Assembly (NCBI GenBank): GCA_963575745.1
Contig: CAUYUJ010014611.1
Location: forward strand, 188,501-252,500
Origin: Prorocentrum cordatum
Lineage: Eukaryota; Sar; Dinophyceae; Prorocentrales; Prorocentraceae
Direction: 5' to 3'
DNA length: 64,000 nucleotides
Shown: piece by piece, positions 50,870 through 62,924 of the stretch
Numbering within the stretch: position 1 is the stretch's first letter
Layout: the number at the start of each line of letters is the position of its first letter
Position numbers and translations under genes: made by a program
Notes under the pieces: generated by a model
Told to the model about the DNA's origin: nothing
The model's database searches: none
What the model saw: the letters and a program-made list of their open reading frames with translations, nothing else

Positions 50870-52852
50870 CTACCTCCGCACTGCGTGGCCCGAAGCAACA
50901 TGCCCCGATAGCTGGAAGCTTGGTCGCGCAGAGAGCAGCGCCAACATACGTTCGCCGCGCTGTTCAGCCAGATGGAGCGACATCGAAAACAAACGCGCAT
51001 AAGTGCCAAACCATAAGGATAACGGACACATTATACCGCCATTACATGTGCACGGCCCTTGCTGGTAGACGCTGCTCCCGGCTAAGATGGGACGATCCAG
51101 GCGCGCCGTTGCCCGGGGAAAGATCCGCATATCATATCCCTTGACACCATCCTGGCCAGCAGCCACACGCCTCGTCAGCTCACGGATAGGATCACCAACC
51201 ATATGCGTAGTGGGCACCAGCTCGGCGTCGATTTCAGCAGTCTGAGCATCGTGGTGAAGGTGGAGACTATGCGCGTCGGCGAAGATAGAGTCGCCCACGC
51301 CCTGTACATCCTCAATGCCTGCAAAATGTCCTAACACCATGTGGTCAACCTCCACTGATGTTCCAGCCGCGTGGCCATCCTTGAGCCGCGACATGGGGCG
51401 GCGCCCCGCTCGTCCAGCTCGACCGCCGTACCTCGGCCTCACTTTCATGAGGCGCCAGTCGCCGTGGCTGTCACCGCCGAGCGCGCGCGCATCCATCTGC
51501 CTCGCCAGCTCCCCCAAATGCGGCGCGCGACCCTGGTCCGCATCATTGCGGGCGGGCCTCGCCGCAGCGAGGAGGACGCGCATCAATGCAATCGCGAACG
51601 CGTCGTCGTCGAAGGCGGGATAGGCAAGCTTCGCGCCGCGTGCCATCCTCCAGCGGGCGATGCGATCGCGGCCCAAATTTCCACGCGCAGGGTGGAGTCG
51701 AGGGTCTTCCATATGCGCAAGCAACGGCGACCGTGGAGGGCCCGAGGCGGCGCGGCGTGGAAGCCATCTGTTCGCTCGGGTAGCACAGCGTCGTAATCGA
51801 CACAATACCATGGTGGAGCCCGAAGTGGAAAAACGTCAACACCGAAAGACGATTCATACTAAAACGTGCCTGCGTCGCGGGTGTCAGGAGGTTGGTCGCT
51901 ATATCTGAGTGGTCGTTGACATCGAACTCCCGCTCTGGCACGTCAACCATAGCGAAGATGCCGCCAAACTTATTGCGGCACCGCGTGCTCTTAAGCTTGG
52001 CGTTGCCCAGTGGGGCTTGTGGTATGTGCCTTGGTGGCTCCTTCGCGCTGGCGAGCTGGAACGCCGTTGCTACGGGGTAGTGGCCACCCCCTTCGCGGCG
52101 TGAGCCGAATTCGCGATCCACCCAACACGCCCGATAAGTACTGCGAAACAGAGCATCGATAATGATGCTGCCCTGGCGAGGCAGGGCCTTGGCGATCGAG
52201 CAGCGCGCGCGCCCCGTCGCGTGGGAACTAAAAAAGAAAGGCGCGCGCGATGGTCGCCCGAAAGCTTGCGCCGCGCGGAACGCGGGCCATCATCCACCTC
52301 TGGCGCACAGCAGATCGGACGATTGTCGCCCACACCTGGTGCAATGGTTTTGCCTCCAATCACCTCGGTAAGATCTATATCCGCATTGGCGTCGCTGAAG
52401 ATGATGCTGCAGCAGCATTTGATGGCGTGTTCCTCGATGCCTGCCCGCCACGCCCTAAACGCAATATTTCCGCGTCGCTTGCGGGGCGCGCGAAATGCAT
52501 GGATAGACTTGCCCATGCCAAGGGTGCGCAAACACGCCGCGAATGCGCGAGCATCAGAGCGCGCCCGCGAAGAGCCACGGTCACTTCGCGGGCCGCAATC
52601 GCGAGCACCTCCGCCCCCAACGGCGGCGCCGTCTGCTCTGGAGTCAGGGGGGCGACGGCCGCGCCGCCCCGCCCTCCTGGCCTCCTTGGTGCTGCTTCTC
52701 CTCGTCACCCTCGGAGACAAGTAGTAACTGCCCATCGTCCTCTGCGCCCCATTATCCTTCAGCAATGGGATAACCACCGCGGGTGCCATGATTCCTTGCA
52801 CCGCTCTCGTCGCCAAGCGGCTTCGTCTCGGATTATTTGAGGGCGCGGCCAC
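50870..52852 (-). pseudogene. Upstream part of the decayed LINE ORF2, weakly supported
   Basis: Overlapping minus frames (50870-51811, 51543-52121, 52070-52852) lie just upstream of the RT remnant on the same strand. They hold protein-like stretches (FGGIFAMVDVPEREFDVND; CCCSIIFSDANADIDLTEV), the latter resembling a worn GDxN-type endonuclease motif. Frame changes are frequent and no complete domain can be read. Confidence 0.3.
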
Positions 52853-55800
52853 GCTTGCGAGCTAACTGCATGCACCGAGCGCTGCGTTCGGCATCCTCCT
52901 CGACTCCCGATGTTCCACCGGTCTCCGCCACTGCAAGGCCCTCCTCGACAAACTCCGAGCCATTCATCCTTCTCGGCCTCTACCAATCCACGCGCCTCTT
53001 CCCCTGTCTCTGCGCGCTCTGACGCGGGTGGAGAGATTGCGCCTCTGCGCTGCTACGCGAGCTGCTCCCAATGCACCTGCCCCTTACTGATATGGCACTG
53101 CTCCTCCTCCCTAGCTTTTCACTCCGCTTCCGGCTCCTGGTCGCGCATCTGCACTGCTGTGAAAACGTCGCGCGTCGTGACGTCGTCCGCGCTGCCCATG
53201 GCCCATGGTGGCGGGCCGCTGCTGCACCTAGGGCGTGCCCGAGTCTGCCAGCTGACCCCCGAAGCATTTCGATCGCGGCTTCGGCTCGCCCCGAGAAGAG
53301 CGCGACCCGCTTGCCGACGCCGACGCAAGCCTGGCGACCACTGGAACAACTTCAAGCCCAAGGTAGCCCCCGACGTCTTGAACGGCGCGGCCCATCGCTC
53401 TACTACGCAGCTGAGGTCTCCGCCCCTTGGACTGGCGCGCCCGGGGCCCTTGCAGGCGGTGCGCGAGCAGCAGCGAAGGCATCCTCCGCGCGCAATTGCC
53501 GCGGCCACATCTCAAACTCCAACTTGCCCCTCTCCGCCCCCACCTCGCCCAGCATCTCGGCGACCCCCTCATTCTCCAACGCGCCGTCGACTGCCGCGGC
53601 GCCAGAGGAAGAGATGCCGGTGTGCAAGATGTCGTTCGCTCGCAAAAAATCTGTCGGATTCCATGCTGTCAGTCTCCTCCTGCCCCCTTCTCCTGGCAGG
53701 CTTCCCCTCGGATGTGGCCCGCTCTCTGGCCCGGGCACCTCTCGCGGGCGTCGCCGACGCGCCCGGCGAAGTGGGCCCGAAGCTGGCGGGCGCTGCCTGC
53801 GCTGAGGCTCGCATCTGACGGAAGATGGGCCATGGCCTCCGCGAGACGGGCGGCCCCTTCGACGCGCGTGCGATTGCGAGCTTCGGCCTGGCATGCTTCT
53901 TCAACCATTCTCGCGCACTCCTCCTCCACTCCGGCGAGCCGTTCTGCGGGCCCCATCCACGTGCGCCGAAAGTCCCGATCGCGCAGTTGCTTCTGGCCCC
54001 CCAAGAAATTCAACATGGCCCTGCGAGCCTTCCCGATCTGAACGAACTCGTTCTCCTGGTGCTTGACCGCATCTTCTGCATTTTCCGCGCAGGACAACTC
54101 GCCGCGCTGCGTCCTCCTTCGCGCCCCCGCGCTCGCGCGTTCTCCCCCCGCCGCCCCCTCGCCCCCTGGGCCTCGCGCCGAGCTGGGGCCGCGTGCTTCT
54201 GAATATCTTTGTTGGCCGCATGCGCGCGCTGTGCTGCCGTGCCCCTGCCGCGCGCAGCTTGAATATCCATCTCGCGCCGTTGTCGCTGGATCCCCGAGTT
54301 GAAGCGATGTCAGTGCGCCGATGCTGCCGCTTCCTGTGACTGAATCCACTGCTCCTGCTCCAAATGTTGGTTCATCCCCTCAACTTCCGACCTCGTCACT
54401 GGCGCTGCCCCCTCGACGCGGACTGAGGCAGGGCAGCTCTGAATAGATACTGCCGGGGCGGGGGCCCCGCGCTGCGGGGGGGCCCGGGGGGCGCTCGCCG
54501 TCGAACCTGCGATCGCAACGCTTGGGGGGGGGCGCGGGAGCATTAGGGGCTCCGCCCGCAAATTTCAACCCGCGAGCTGCCAGTGCGCGACGCACCCCTG
54601 CCTCACGTAGCTGCCCCCCGCAATCATCCGACGCCGGTCGAAGGACTCCTCGCGGGCGGTGCCGGGGGCGCTGAAATTATGGAGGGCGACGCTCGAACTG
54701 GCACCCCGGCAGCATCCTGGTTTTTGTCACGCCTGCCAAACTGGCCGACCCCATTCCTCGCGCCCGCCACTTCCGTCATGGATGCCGAGGAGTGCTTTCG
54801 ACTATGTTTCCAAACCGCTATCGGGGTGTAATGGCTGCTGTTGCCCGGTGCCATTGCTGACCTGGGCGACCCTGCCCCCGCCGCGCCCCCCGTTCTCGAC
54901 TTCAACGGGATTGCTGGAAGAGGCGGTGGCGGAGGCGGAGGTGGTGGAGGCGGTGGGTCACCTACTGGGTCCGCCTCTGCAGCTGGAGCTGAGTGCGCCG
55001 GCGCCTCCCGCCTGTCATGTCCGACACCCCGCATGCTTGGGCGCGATCGATCGTCGCCCTCTCTCGCTTCTCTCGAGAAATATCTTCAATCAGTGACTGC
55101 CTGGCCCCCCAGCATCGCATCAATTCCAATGGCTCCACCAGCTTCATCAGCGGTTCCATCTTGGCATTTGCCTCATGCTGTCCATCGCCCGCCTCCTTTT
55201 CCCTAGCTGAAGGTGGTGACCTTGAGATTCGCAATTTTCAATTTCCTTCTGCTGCGCGCGCGGCGTGGTCTCCTTGCCCTTCGCCGCGATCTCCGCCAGC
55301 GCATTCAACCTGGAATGGAGCTCTTCTCTAAGGCGAGAAGTCGCGCCTGCTCTCTTCGGTGAGGGCCGCCCACTGCTGTTTCTGATGGTGCAGTCCGCAC
55401 TGCGCATCATGCACTCCAGGATGCACAGCTTGATGCGCCTTCAATTTGGCATTGTCCTTGGACCTCTGGCTCTCGTCGCGCGTCTTTCGACAGCGCTGCC
55501 GATGCGTAAGCCCACGCTTCCTGTCGCAGCAGCGAGCGCCATCGCTGCTGTTGTATCCGCTGCCCGCCATGCACTTCCACCCAGAAGAAATGCACTGCGA
55601 TGACAAGTTGCACCTCTCACGCGTCCTTTCTGCACCACGCTGCAGGGCGACGCTTGAATATGCTCCGGGACGCCAGCACCCTGAGCAGAGCACGAGCAGC
55701 AGCACGACGCCGTCGCGCACGTCGATGCCAAGCTGGCCCTGGCCGCTTGGCCGTCGGCGCCTGCCTGTCGCGGGCGCCCGCCAGGAGGGGCCGCCTCCGT

Positions 55801-55925
55801 TGCGGGGCGCGCGGCGGGGCCCTTCCCCCCCGCGCGGCCCCCATGGCGCCGGCGCCGCGCCGCCGCCGCCCGCGGCGGGTCCCCGCGCGGGCCCCGCCCC
55901 GAGCGGGCAACGGCAAACCCTCCCT
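52853..55925 (-). pseudogene. Possible ORF1 region of the decayed LINE
   Basis: Minus frames rich in Glu, Arg, Ala and Gln with coiled-coil-like stretches (53669-54349: AERLAGVEEECARMVEEAC; 55147-55410: LREELHSRLNALAEIAAKG). At the upstream end is a Cys-rich patch (55328-56128 frame: SQCISSGWKC, then RCCDRKRG). Order and strand fit an ORF1 ahead of the ORF2 remnant. The assignment rests on position and composition only. Confidence 0.3.
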
Positions 55926-56060
55926 CCTCTTCCTCCTCCTCCTCCTCCTCCTCCACCTCCTACCCGTGCTCCTCCCTCCTCCCTCCTCCCCCTCCCCCCC
56001 CTGCCCCCCGCCCCCCCCCCCATCGTCCCCCTCGTCCTGCCCCTCCTCCTCTTCATTTTA
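55926..56060. repeat. CTC/CCT tract left of the Copia element
   Basis: CTCCTCCTC followed by CCTCCC and C-runs. An AT-rich stretch (56060-56190) then leads to the Copia end. Confidence 0.85.
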
Positions 56061-56187
56061 CTAATAACATTGTCCCTCTCATTATTCAAAAACCTCTTCT
56101 TTATTCTTCGCGGGATTAATGTTATCATGAATATGATTCGTATCCGTCGTCTTTCTATTATTATTGTTGAAACTTTTCTTCATGAGC

Positions 56188-56192
56188 GCCAT
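56188..56192 (+). repeat. Copia target-site duplication, left
   Basis: GCCAT; the right flank has TCCAT (63208-63212). Four of five bases match. Confidence 0.5.
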
Positions 56193-56296
56193 TGCGCGCC
56201 CCCCCCCCCCCCTGGGAGCCGCGATCCTTTCTGATCCCAGAGGGCTGCGGTCCTGCGCCCTCACAACATCCCTAAACTATCCTCATAACTCTGGCA
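56193..56296 (-). repeat. Copia 3' LTR (104 bp)
   Basis: On the minus strand it starts TGCCAGAGTTATGAGG and ends GCGCGCA, giving TG...CA termini. Central GGCGCAGGACCGCAGCCCTC is identical in the 5' LTR. A 14-G run accounts for part of the length difference. Confidence 0.8.
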
Positions 56297-56309
56297 CGCC
56301 TCCTCGCCG
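56297..56309 (-). promoter_or_regulatory. Candidate polypurine tract
   Basis: Minus-strand GGCGAGGAGGCG directly before the 3' LTR. It is mostly purine with two C interruptions. Confidence 0.5.
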
Positions 56310-56312
56310 CGT

Positions 56313-57100
56313 CTAAGCGGAGCGATGCGCGGCGCCCCCCGCGGAGCCTCCCGCTGGGAGCGGCCGCTCAGGGGTCGTTGTGCACCACCAGGTGCTGTCG
56401 CTCGCAGCCGATGTCGTAGTCGCCGACCCGACCAGCTCGTCCGCGGTCGGCCTCGGGCCCTGGTTGGCCCTGGAGGGCCTCGCCGCCATGCTCGCCAGCC
56501 CGTTGGCAAGGTTCGCCTTCAGGCCAGTCGCGCTGAGGCCACGCGCCTGCAGCGCCGCCCTCAGGTCGTCCACCCTGCAGCGCATCAGCTCGTCTCTGGC
56601 GGCCATCTGCTCGCCGCAAAGTGGAACGCCGCGGGGCTCCTCACACTGGCACTCCACGATCCTCGACGCGACCTGTCGTTGCAGCGAAGTCCTTCCTTGG
56701 TCGGCGCGGCGCCTTCCGCTGCCGATCCCTTGTCCGCGCTCGCTGAGGCTGGAGCCGGTGCTTCCCGCTCTCGTCCGCACTGAACGCTCGCGCCATTTGT
56801 GGCTGGAGGCGGTGCTTCCCGCTTCCGTCCGCCCTGGGCGCTGTCGTCTCGCCCGTTGCCGGTGCCCTCCATCACCTCGCCGCCCGCAGCGTCTTGCCGG
56901 CGCCCCCTCGAGCGCCTCTTGGCGAGGTAGCACACCGCTACCGTGGTTCCTAGGATGTGCAACAGCATGAGCAGGAACAGCGGCATGACGATGCCAATCG
57001 CGCTGCCGACATACTGGCCTTCTCCCGTGGCTGCGGTGGCCCCCGCTACGCCACGCACGCGCACTGCTGCTAAGACTGCCTTCAGCATAGCTGCCGTGGA
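56313..57100 (-). pseudogene. Copia C-terminal extension: transmembrane segment and SAP-like motif
   Basis: The region lies between RNase H and the 3' LTR. One frame gives AIGIVMPLFLLMLLHILG and TTVAVCYLAKRRSRG (about 56925-57000), a single hydrophobic helix followed by a basic stop-transfer sequence. After a frame change near 56690 another frame gives MRCRVDDLRAALQARGLS and ATGLKANLANGL (about 56490-56565), which fits the SAP motif: two short helices with a conserved GLS...G.K..L pattern, usually DNA- or chromatin-binding. The reading ends at the stop at 56313. The two segments are in different frames now and may or may not have been one protein. Confidence 0.5.
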
Positions 57101-57149
57101 GTCGCCCGCATGGCCAGCCGCGCGCCCTCGTCGCTAGCCCCGTGAGCTT

Positions 57150-57633
57150 CAGCAAGACCTCGATCCTCGAGCCGTCCAGGTACTTTGTACCGATGTCCGC
57201 TCTGTTCACCGCCGCAACTTGATCACCGTCAGATCCTTCGTCCGCACACACTCCTGCATCCACAGGTCCTGGATACGGAGGTGCCGCACTCGGCCTGACC
57301 CCCCTCGGTGGGCCATTCCCTTCGCGGCCGAGCTGTCCGCGCCAGCAACTCCCTGCGCGTGGATCCCGCACAGTGCGAGGATCTATTGCAACAGGATAGC
57401 GGAGGCACCCGCCCTGTCGAGAGCCAGGAGAGGAGCTCTGCCGCCCCGCTTGACGTCGCTACGTAGCCCTGCGCCGACGTCGTCACATCCAGGCACTGGT
57501 CGCGGAACATCATCACCGTGCACTGCGTGGACTTCGCGTCGTCCGCTCCTGCCCAGTAGCTGTCACCCTCGACGTCCGCCGTGACTGGGAGAGCCTGCCA
57601 CGGGCAGTGACATTCCGTCACTGGGCACCCCAC
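57150..57633 (-). pseudogene. Copia RNase H remnant
   Basis: Segments in three frames: VEGDSYWAGADDAKSTQCTV and ATSSGAAELLS (about 57565-57425); then ADSSAAKGMAHRGGSGRVRH and LWMQECV (about 57340-57235); then NRADIGTKYLD (about 57205-57170). These match the DSDWAG, SS-E-AE, DSSAA and N-AD-TK blocks of Copia RNase H. SSGAAE has Ala near the usual Glu, and two frame changes break the domain. Confidence 0.8.
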
Positions 57634-57663
57634 CAGATCCCGTGCAGCACGCTTGAGCCAAAC

Positions 57664-58908
57664 CTAAACAAGTGGCGTGGGCTTCGACGCTTCCGCCATG
57701 ATCATCTTCGCTGCGTGCTGCACCTGCGGCACGTCCTGGGACAGGTAGGCCAGCACTCCGCCTGCCTCGGGAACCAATTTCTTGAGCCGCTCGTCCACGA
57801 CCGCCTCCTTGGGCACGGAGCCCCCCGTGGCCTTCGAGCCTGGGCTCGTTTGAGGCTTCGTCGTGTCAGCTGGCAGGTCCAAGAGCTCGAGCAGGTTGTC
57901 CACGTGCGAGTCATCAGCTCTCCACACAAACCGAAGAAACGGAGCCTCCCGCCACTCGATGCGTCGCTTGGGCAGCCTGCTGTGGCTACCGCCGGTGGCG
58001 CCCGGCCCCACTCGACCCAGCTTCTTGATCTCGAGGTGCTCCTCCAGCAGCGCGTCGAGCACGTCCAGCTTTGCCAGGATCCGCTCGGCCACGAAGTCGT
58101 CGCCGTGCACGCCCAGCGCGACGTCCAACGTCTCGTCTTAGAAGGCACCAGGGCACGGGGTGATCCGAGCCCATGGGGGCTGACTCTTCTTGAATACGGC
58201 GCCGACGTACGCCTGCCAAAATCTCGACGCAGGTCCTGTACCGTAGAGCGCCTTGCGGAGCTGCCAAACCCGCCCAGGTCGTCGCAGCCCAGGCGGAGGC
58301 ATCGCGCGCAACCGCTCGTCCATGTCTGTGTGGAAGAACGCCACGATGGCATGGCACAGCGCCGCTTGCCTCTGCCCCGACGGGGTCTTCGAGGCAGCCA
58401 GGGGCGCCGCCGAGCGCAAGTAGAAATGGCGCGGCGCCCGTGCCGCCGCGTCGTCGCGCACAAGAAGGTTGAAGTCCATGGCCACGAGTCTCGACAGTGC
58501 GAATGGCGCCCCGTCTGGCCTGCATCGGAGTCCGTCGAGCCACATGCTCCGCATGCGCCTTCCTGCGCTCGAGTCATCGGACGCGTCCTCGTAGACGCCG
58601 AACGCGGCCATCTGGTTGACCTCCTGCTGGCGCCCCTGCACCGCGAGCTCCCTCGGCAGCACCTCGCCCGAGCGGCTGTCGTACACCGCCGCCTCTGGCG
58701 CGAAGTCGTGCGCCCATGCTGTCGGAGCCTCCCGATCACGCACGGATGCCGCGAACGGCTGCAGCCGCTCGCAGTCCTCGCCGTCGAGTCCCAAGCAGGC
58801 AGGCTCACTAACGTCCACGGGCGCCACGAGATTGGCCACCCTGGGCGCCTTCGACCGCGGCTTGCTGCCCGCGGGAGCTGCTGGTCGGCTCCTCGAGTCC
58901 ACGCCCAT
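57664..58908 (-). pseudogene. Copia reverse transcriptase remnant
   Basis: The frame 58138-58908 carries VNQMAAFGVYE, RLVAMDFNLLVRDD, AIVAFFHTDMDERLRAMPPPG and WQLRKALYGTGPASRFWQ, the standard Copia RT blocks. In motif A the catalytic Asp four residues before AFFH is His. After a frame change, 57664-58128 carries ALGVHGDDFVAE (motif C, about 58090-58110) and GGVLAYLSQDVPQVQHAAK. An amber stop at 57664-57666 interrupts the frame, which continues as LKRAARDL in the same register. Confidence 0.85.
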
Positions 58909-58929
58909 CCCCGCGGAGTCGCCCGCTGA

Positions 58930-59806
58930 GCCGTCCTCCGCAGGCGGTGGCTAGGATGAACTCGCCGTTGTTGCTGCGCCACATGCTGCTGCCGCTGCCA
59001 TCGCGGCTGCGGGGTCGACCGCTGCCACATCCACCTCGATCTCTGGGGCTGCGACGGCGTCGCCCGGCAACGGGTGAACGGCTGCCTGCCGATTCGCCTC
59101 GTCCAAGCTCCCCCTCCATGCGCCCCCTGCGCTCGCGGGGGCGCGCCGCCTCGCCTCCCCAGCACCTTGGACAATTCATGGTGGGCCCGCAGGTCTGCGC
59201 CACCCTCTCCGTCACGTAGGTGGCCCGTCCGAGCCTCGGCTCGGATACGGGTGCTGGCGCAGCGTCCAGAGGTCCTGGATGTGGGCGCACTGGCTCTTCC
59301 GCCACTGGAGCCGCTGCTGCTGCTGCCGCTGCCGCTGGGTGCGCCCCCTCGGCCTGGCGCTGCTGTGCTTGCGCCCGGCGCGCCCTAGCCACGTTGTCTC
59401 CGTGGCGGGGCTCGGCGCCGCCCTGGGGCTGCCCTGCAGCGGTGTCTGCGCGCTCAGGCTTGGACTGGAGGTCCCAAGGCAGGCCCGCGAAGCTACTCAG
59501 CGCGTCTGCGTTGAACCTCCGCCCCCTCGGCTGCTTCCCGATCGCGCGACGGCGGCTAGCCCGCCGCGACCCGCCGACCGGGTGCTCGTCGCTCTTCTCG
59601 GTCTTGCCCAGCCAGACACCTAAGCGCCACTGGGTCTCTGCCTTCTGCGTGATGTCGCCTGGCACGCGGGCCCAAGCAACTTCTCCGAGCGCGGCCGCCT
59701 CCCCGCAATGCGGCATGCCCCGATTGACGTGGCCAGCCGTCTTGCCCGCGTCCTGTCCGACAGCAAACCGTGTGAGGAGCCACCCAGCGCGCCTGATCAC
59801 CCCCAT
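58930..59806 (-). pseudogene. Copia integrase-to-RT linker
   Basis: The frame reads EVAWARVPGDITQKAETQWR, LGVWLGKTEKSDEHPVG and later ATYVTERVAQTCGPTMNCPRC (about 59165-59225). These are typical of the segment after the integrase core in dinoflagellate-like Copia polyproteins. The remainder is Ala/Arg/Gly-rich. Confidence 0.65.
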
Positions 59807-59849
59807 GGCATCACCCCGTGGAACATGGGGATGCGCGCGCCCATGCCCG

Positions 59850-60480
59850 ACTCGATCTGGAGCTTGATCACGCGCACCTGCTGGGCCACCCAGTCGCCCA
59901 TGGCCTCAATGAAACCCGTCGGCGAGTGGCTCCTGGCAAGCGCTGCCGCGAGCTGGCACTTGAAGCCATTCAGCTTTCGCCCCTCGGAGATCTGCTCGGG
60001 GCTCTTGGTCGGTGCGCAGGATGCACTCCGCGATGCCCCGGGCGTCGATGGCCGCGCTCGCTACAATGGAAACGAAGGGATGCATGGCCTTAGGCCCCAA
60101 GACCGCGCGCACCGCAGTAGACTGGCGGCGCGCCACCACCAGCACCTTGAGCTGCACCTCCACGCCGTAGCTAGCGACTGGGCCACCAGCTGCGGCATCA
60201 GGACGGCCTGGTCGATCTGCTGATCCGCCGGCGCCAACCGCGCCATGCTGTCGGCTGCGTCCACAGCGCCGAGCTGCAAGTAGTCCATCTGCACCTCGTC
60301 GACGCTGCCAGGCCCGCCGCCCTGTCAGCGCGGATCGTCTGCCGCATTGGCTGGCGCGCACTTGTCGCGCCAGCCTCGCGGTGGCAAGTGGGTGAGCTCG
60401 TACTTGTCGACCTTCTCCTGGCTGGGGAGCGGCGGCGCCCGCTTCGCCCTGGCTGGCACCTCGTCGGGGTCCGCCCCTGC
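59850..60480 (-). pseudogene. Copia integrase remnant with pre-integrase motif
   Basis: PSQEKVDKYELTHLPPRGW and RDKCAPANAADD (about 60325-60425) is the His/Cys pre-integrase block. MQMDYLQLGAVDAAD (about 60250-60294) holds the first catalytic Asp, and LRTDQEP (about 60005-60030) the second, each in a different frame. The third (Glu) lies in the expected GDWVAQQVRVIKLQ-type segment near 59900 but cannot be fixed with certainty. Confidence 0.7.
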
Positions 60481-60799
60481 CAGCGGCGCCTCCTCGCGTT
60501 GAGGCTGATCGGCTGCCGCGGGGGCTGCTGCCGCGGGCGCTTCGGCCCCGATTGGGTTGAGCCGCAGCGCCTCGGACGTCGTCGCGGTGGCCCCCGCGAC
60601 GCGCCCTCGCATCCAGAACAGGCTGTCCTGTCGCACCGGGGGCGCATTGACGACGCCCCCGGTAGGCTGAGCGCCGCGGGCACGATGTACGAGCCCGTCG
60701 GGGAGAAGAGCACAGAGTGGCCGCTGTCGCACTCCAAAGCGACCGCCATGATAGGGCGCGAGACGTCGGCGACCTGGCAGTCGACGCCCGCTCCGTGCC

Positions 60800-61010
60800 G
60801 GTCCAGCAGGTCGCACTGCACGATATTCTCGCCGCGGTGCTTCGCGCGCCTGTCGTCCGCGGCGCGGCTGTCGTAGAGCTGGGCAGGCTCACGCATCGCC
60901 GCGCTCGGGGCGTGGCCGCGTGGGCACGTCGCTCTGGAGGCCCCCGAGTTCACCACGACGCACTCCTCGCAGCTCTCGTTGTCGCCCCCTGGGCCGCCAA
61001 CCCGTGGAGC
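60800..61010 (-). pseudogene. Copia protease remnant
   Basis: CEECVVVNSGASRATCPRGH (about 60920-60975) fits the aspartic protease block DSGAS...CP, but the catalytic Asp is Asn. MAVALECDSGHSVLFSPTGS follows in the same frame. Confidence 0.75.
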
Positions 61011-61299
61011 TCGCAGCATCGAGATCCGATTCGCGGGATCCGCTGCCTGGGCCGCCAGGCGCGGCGCCCACTGGATGGCGGACGCGGTGTCTCCCGCGGC
61101 CCCGCCGCCGCTTGAGCTGGCGCCGCCGCCACTCGGAGCGGTCGCTGAGCTCGCCCGCGACAGCTGCACGGCGTCGGCACGCGCTTGGGCGACGCTGCTC
61201 GGCGCCGCGGACGGCGCGCTCGACGCTGCTAGGCCCGTCGCAGGCGTGAGCAGCTGAACCAAATTCAACGCGTCCTTCCGCTCGATCGTCTTGCTGGCC

Positions 61300-62634
61300 G
61301 CGCTATTCGCTCTCGTAGTCTCGTCGGGGCAGTCTCTCATCAGGTGCCCCTTATGACGGCACCTCCTCCACGTTCGTGTCTCGACGCGCTGGCCATCATT
61401 GCCATCTCTGCCCTTGCCGCCCTTATGCGCGTGGCGCTGAGTTCGGGGGTCCCTGTTTCCGTCGTAGAGCTTCCCGTATCCCTTCTTCCCGCCGTCTTGT
61501 CCTTTGCTTTTCCCCTTCCCCTTGCCCTTGCCCTTCTTGATGGCGTTTGCGACCGTCGTCACCTCGGTTGGCGCCACCCCTCCTGCCGCCAACGTCGCCG
61601 TCAGGGATCCGATGTCCATCGGTGCTGGCCCGCCGTCGTCCGCCGCGGCGGCCCCCGCCGCGGCGCCACTTGCCGCGCCCCTGCGCGTCTTCCCGTTCGC
61701 CAGGCACGTCTTCGCGCGCTTCGCGATTCCGTCGTAGTCCCCGGCGCGGTCGGCGTCGACGATCAGCCGCTGCTGAAGGTCCCTGTTCTGGACCCCCGCT
61801 ATGAAGATCGCTGCCTTGATGTCGCTGGGCACCGCGCTGCCGCGCCGCTCGCGCGCCTGGGCCGCCGCGTCGAACTCGTTCATGTCGGTCTCGATCGTCG
61901 CTGCTTCGAACGTCCGCCCCATCAGCTTCCTCATCCGACCCAGAGCTGACGCTGTCTGGTCGGGCTCGAACTCCTTCGCGAGCTTGCGCCACACCAGCAG
62001 TCCTTCGCCCTTCGGGATCGGCCGCTGCGCAGCACGAGCATGCGGTGCAGCTGCCGAGACGCGCCGACGAGCGCTGGATTCGCCAGGTCCAACGCGTCGT
62101 TGGTGACGTCCTCTTCCGCCTTTTGCCCTGCCGTGATCATCTCCTGGCACAGCTCGTCGTCGAGCGTCGCGATGTACGCCGGCAGCTCGAACGACCGCGC
62201 GGGCCACGCTGCCTCGCTGCCCTCGAACTGAGCTGGCTTCGTCAGCAGCTTCGCGTCGATGATGCCCCACTTCCGACGACCCTCGCTCCTCGCTGGCACC
62301 GGGGTCGCCGCCGCGGTGCTCCCCGCGGCGGTCAGCTGCTGGAGCACATGCTGCAGCTGCTGAAGTGAGCGTTCTGCTGTCTGGCTGTCGTCTCCGTTCG
62401 CGCCTCCAGCTCCCCGGCTCGCTTCTCGGCAGCTTCCGATCGAGCCGTCGCCGTCCGCAGTGCGCCCATCACCTGCTGGGCAGTCGGCTGCGGCTGCGGC
62501 AAGGCTCCCGCTGCAGCTGCGCACGCGGCTGCGGGGTCGCCGCCGCCTGCTGCGGCGCTGCTGCCTGCAGCTCCTCCTCCATCTCTGAACCTCCACGCTA
62601 CCAAGGCCGCGTAGACTTCGCTCTCGTGGGGCAT
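61300..62634 (-). pseudogene. Copia gag remnant
   Basis: Likely start MPHESEVYAALVAWRFRDGG at 62634, about 460 nt after the primer-binding site. Three frames follow one another: an Ala/Glu/Arg coiled stretch (to about 62395); IIDAKLLTKPAQFEGSEAAW, SFELPAYIATLDDEL (about 62260-62140); then VWRKLAKEFEPDQTASALGR, RMRKLMGR and the basic linker GKGKGKGKSKG (about 61520). A knuckle CRHKGHLMRDC (about 61335-61370) lacks the first Cys of CCHC. Confidence 0.75.
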
Positions 62635-62924
62635 GAAGGAGTGACCGTCCTCGCCCAGAACGTCGAGCGGCCAGGCGCGGCCCAGGTCCCTGTTGAAGAC
62701 GACGTCCCCGAACGCGCGACGCGCGAACGTTGGCAGGCCGATCTCGTGCCCGACGATCTTCTCGACGAGGCTCAGCGTCGACTCCAGCAGCCTGCAGACG
62801 TCTCCGCGCCGCTGCCGTCGCCAGGCGGCGTCCTCCGACCGCCGCCGCCCTCGCTGACTCTTGCGCCCCGTCGCTGTGGCGCCCGCCGAAGTCGCACCTC
62901 GGCCCGCAAGGGATCTGGGGACTG

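Noticed and set aside
57651-57670. CTTGAGCCAAACC, resembling the reverse complement of the spliced leader
   Set aside because: It lies inside the Copia RT to RNase H coding region and reads as the conserved LKRAARDL block after the amber stop. Similarity to the leader is chance.
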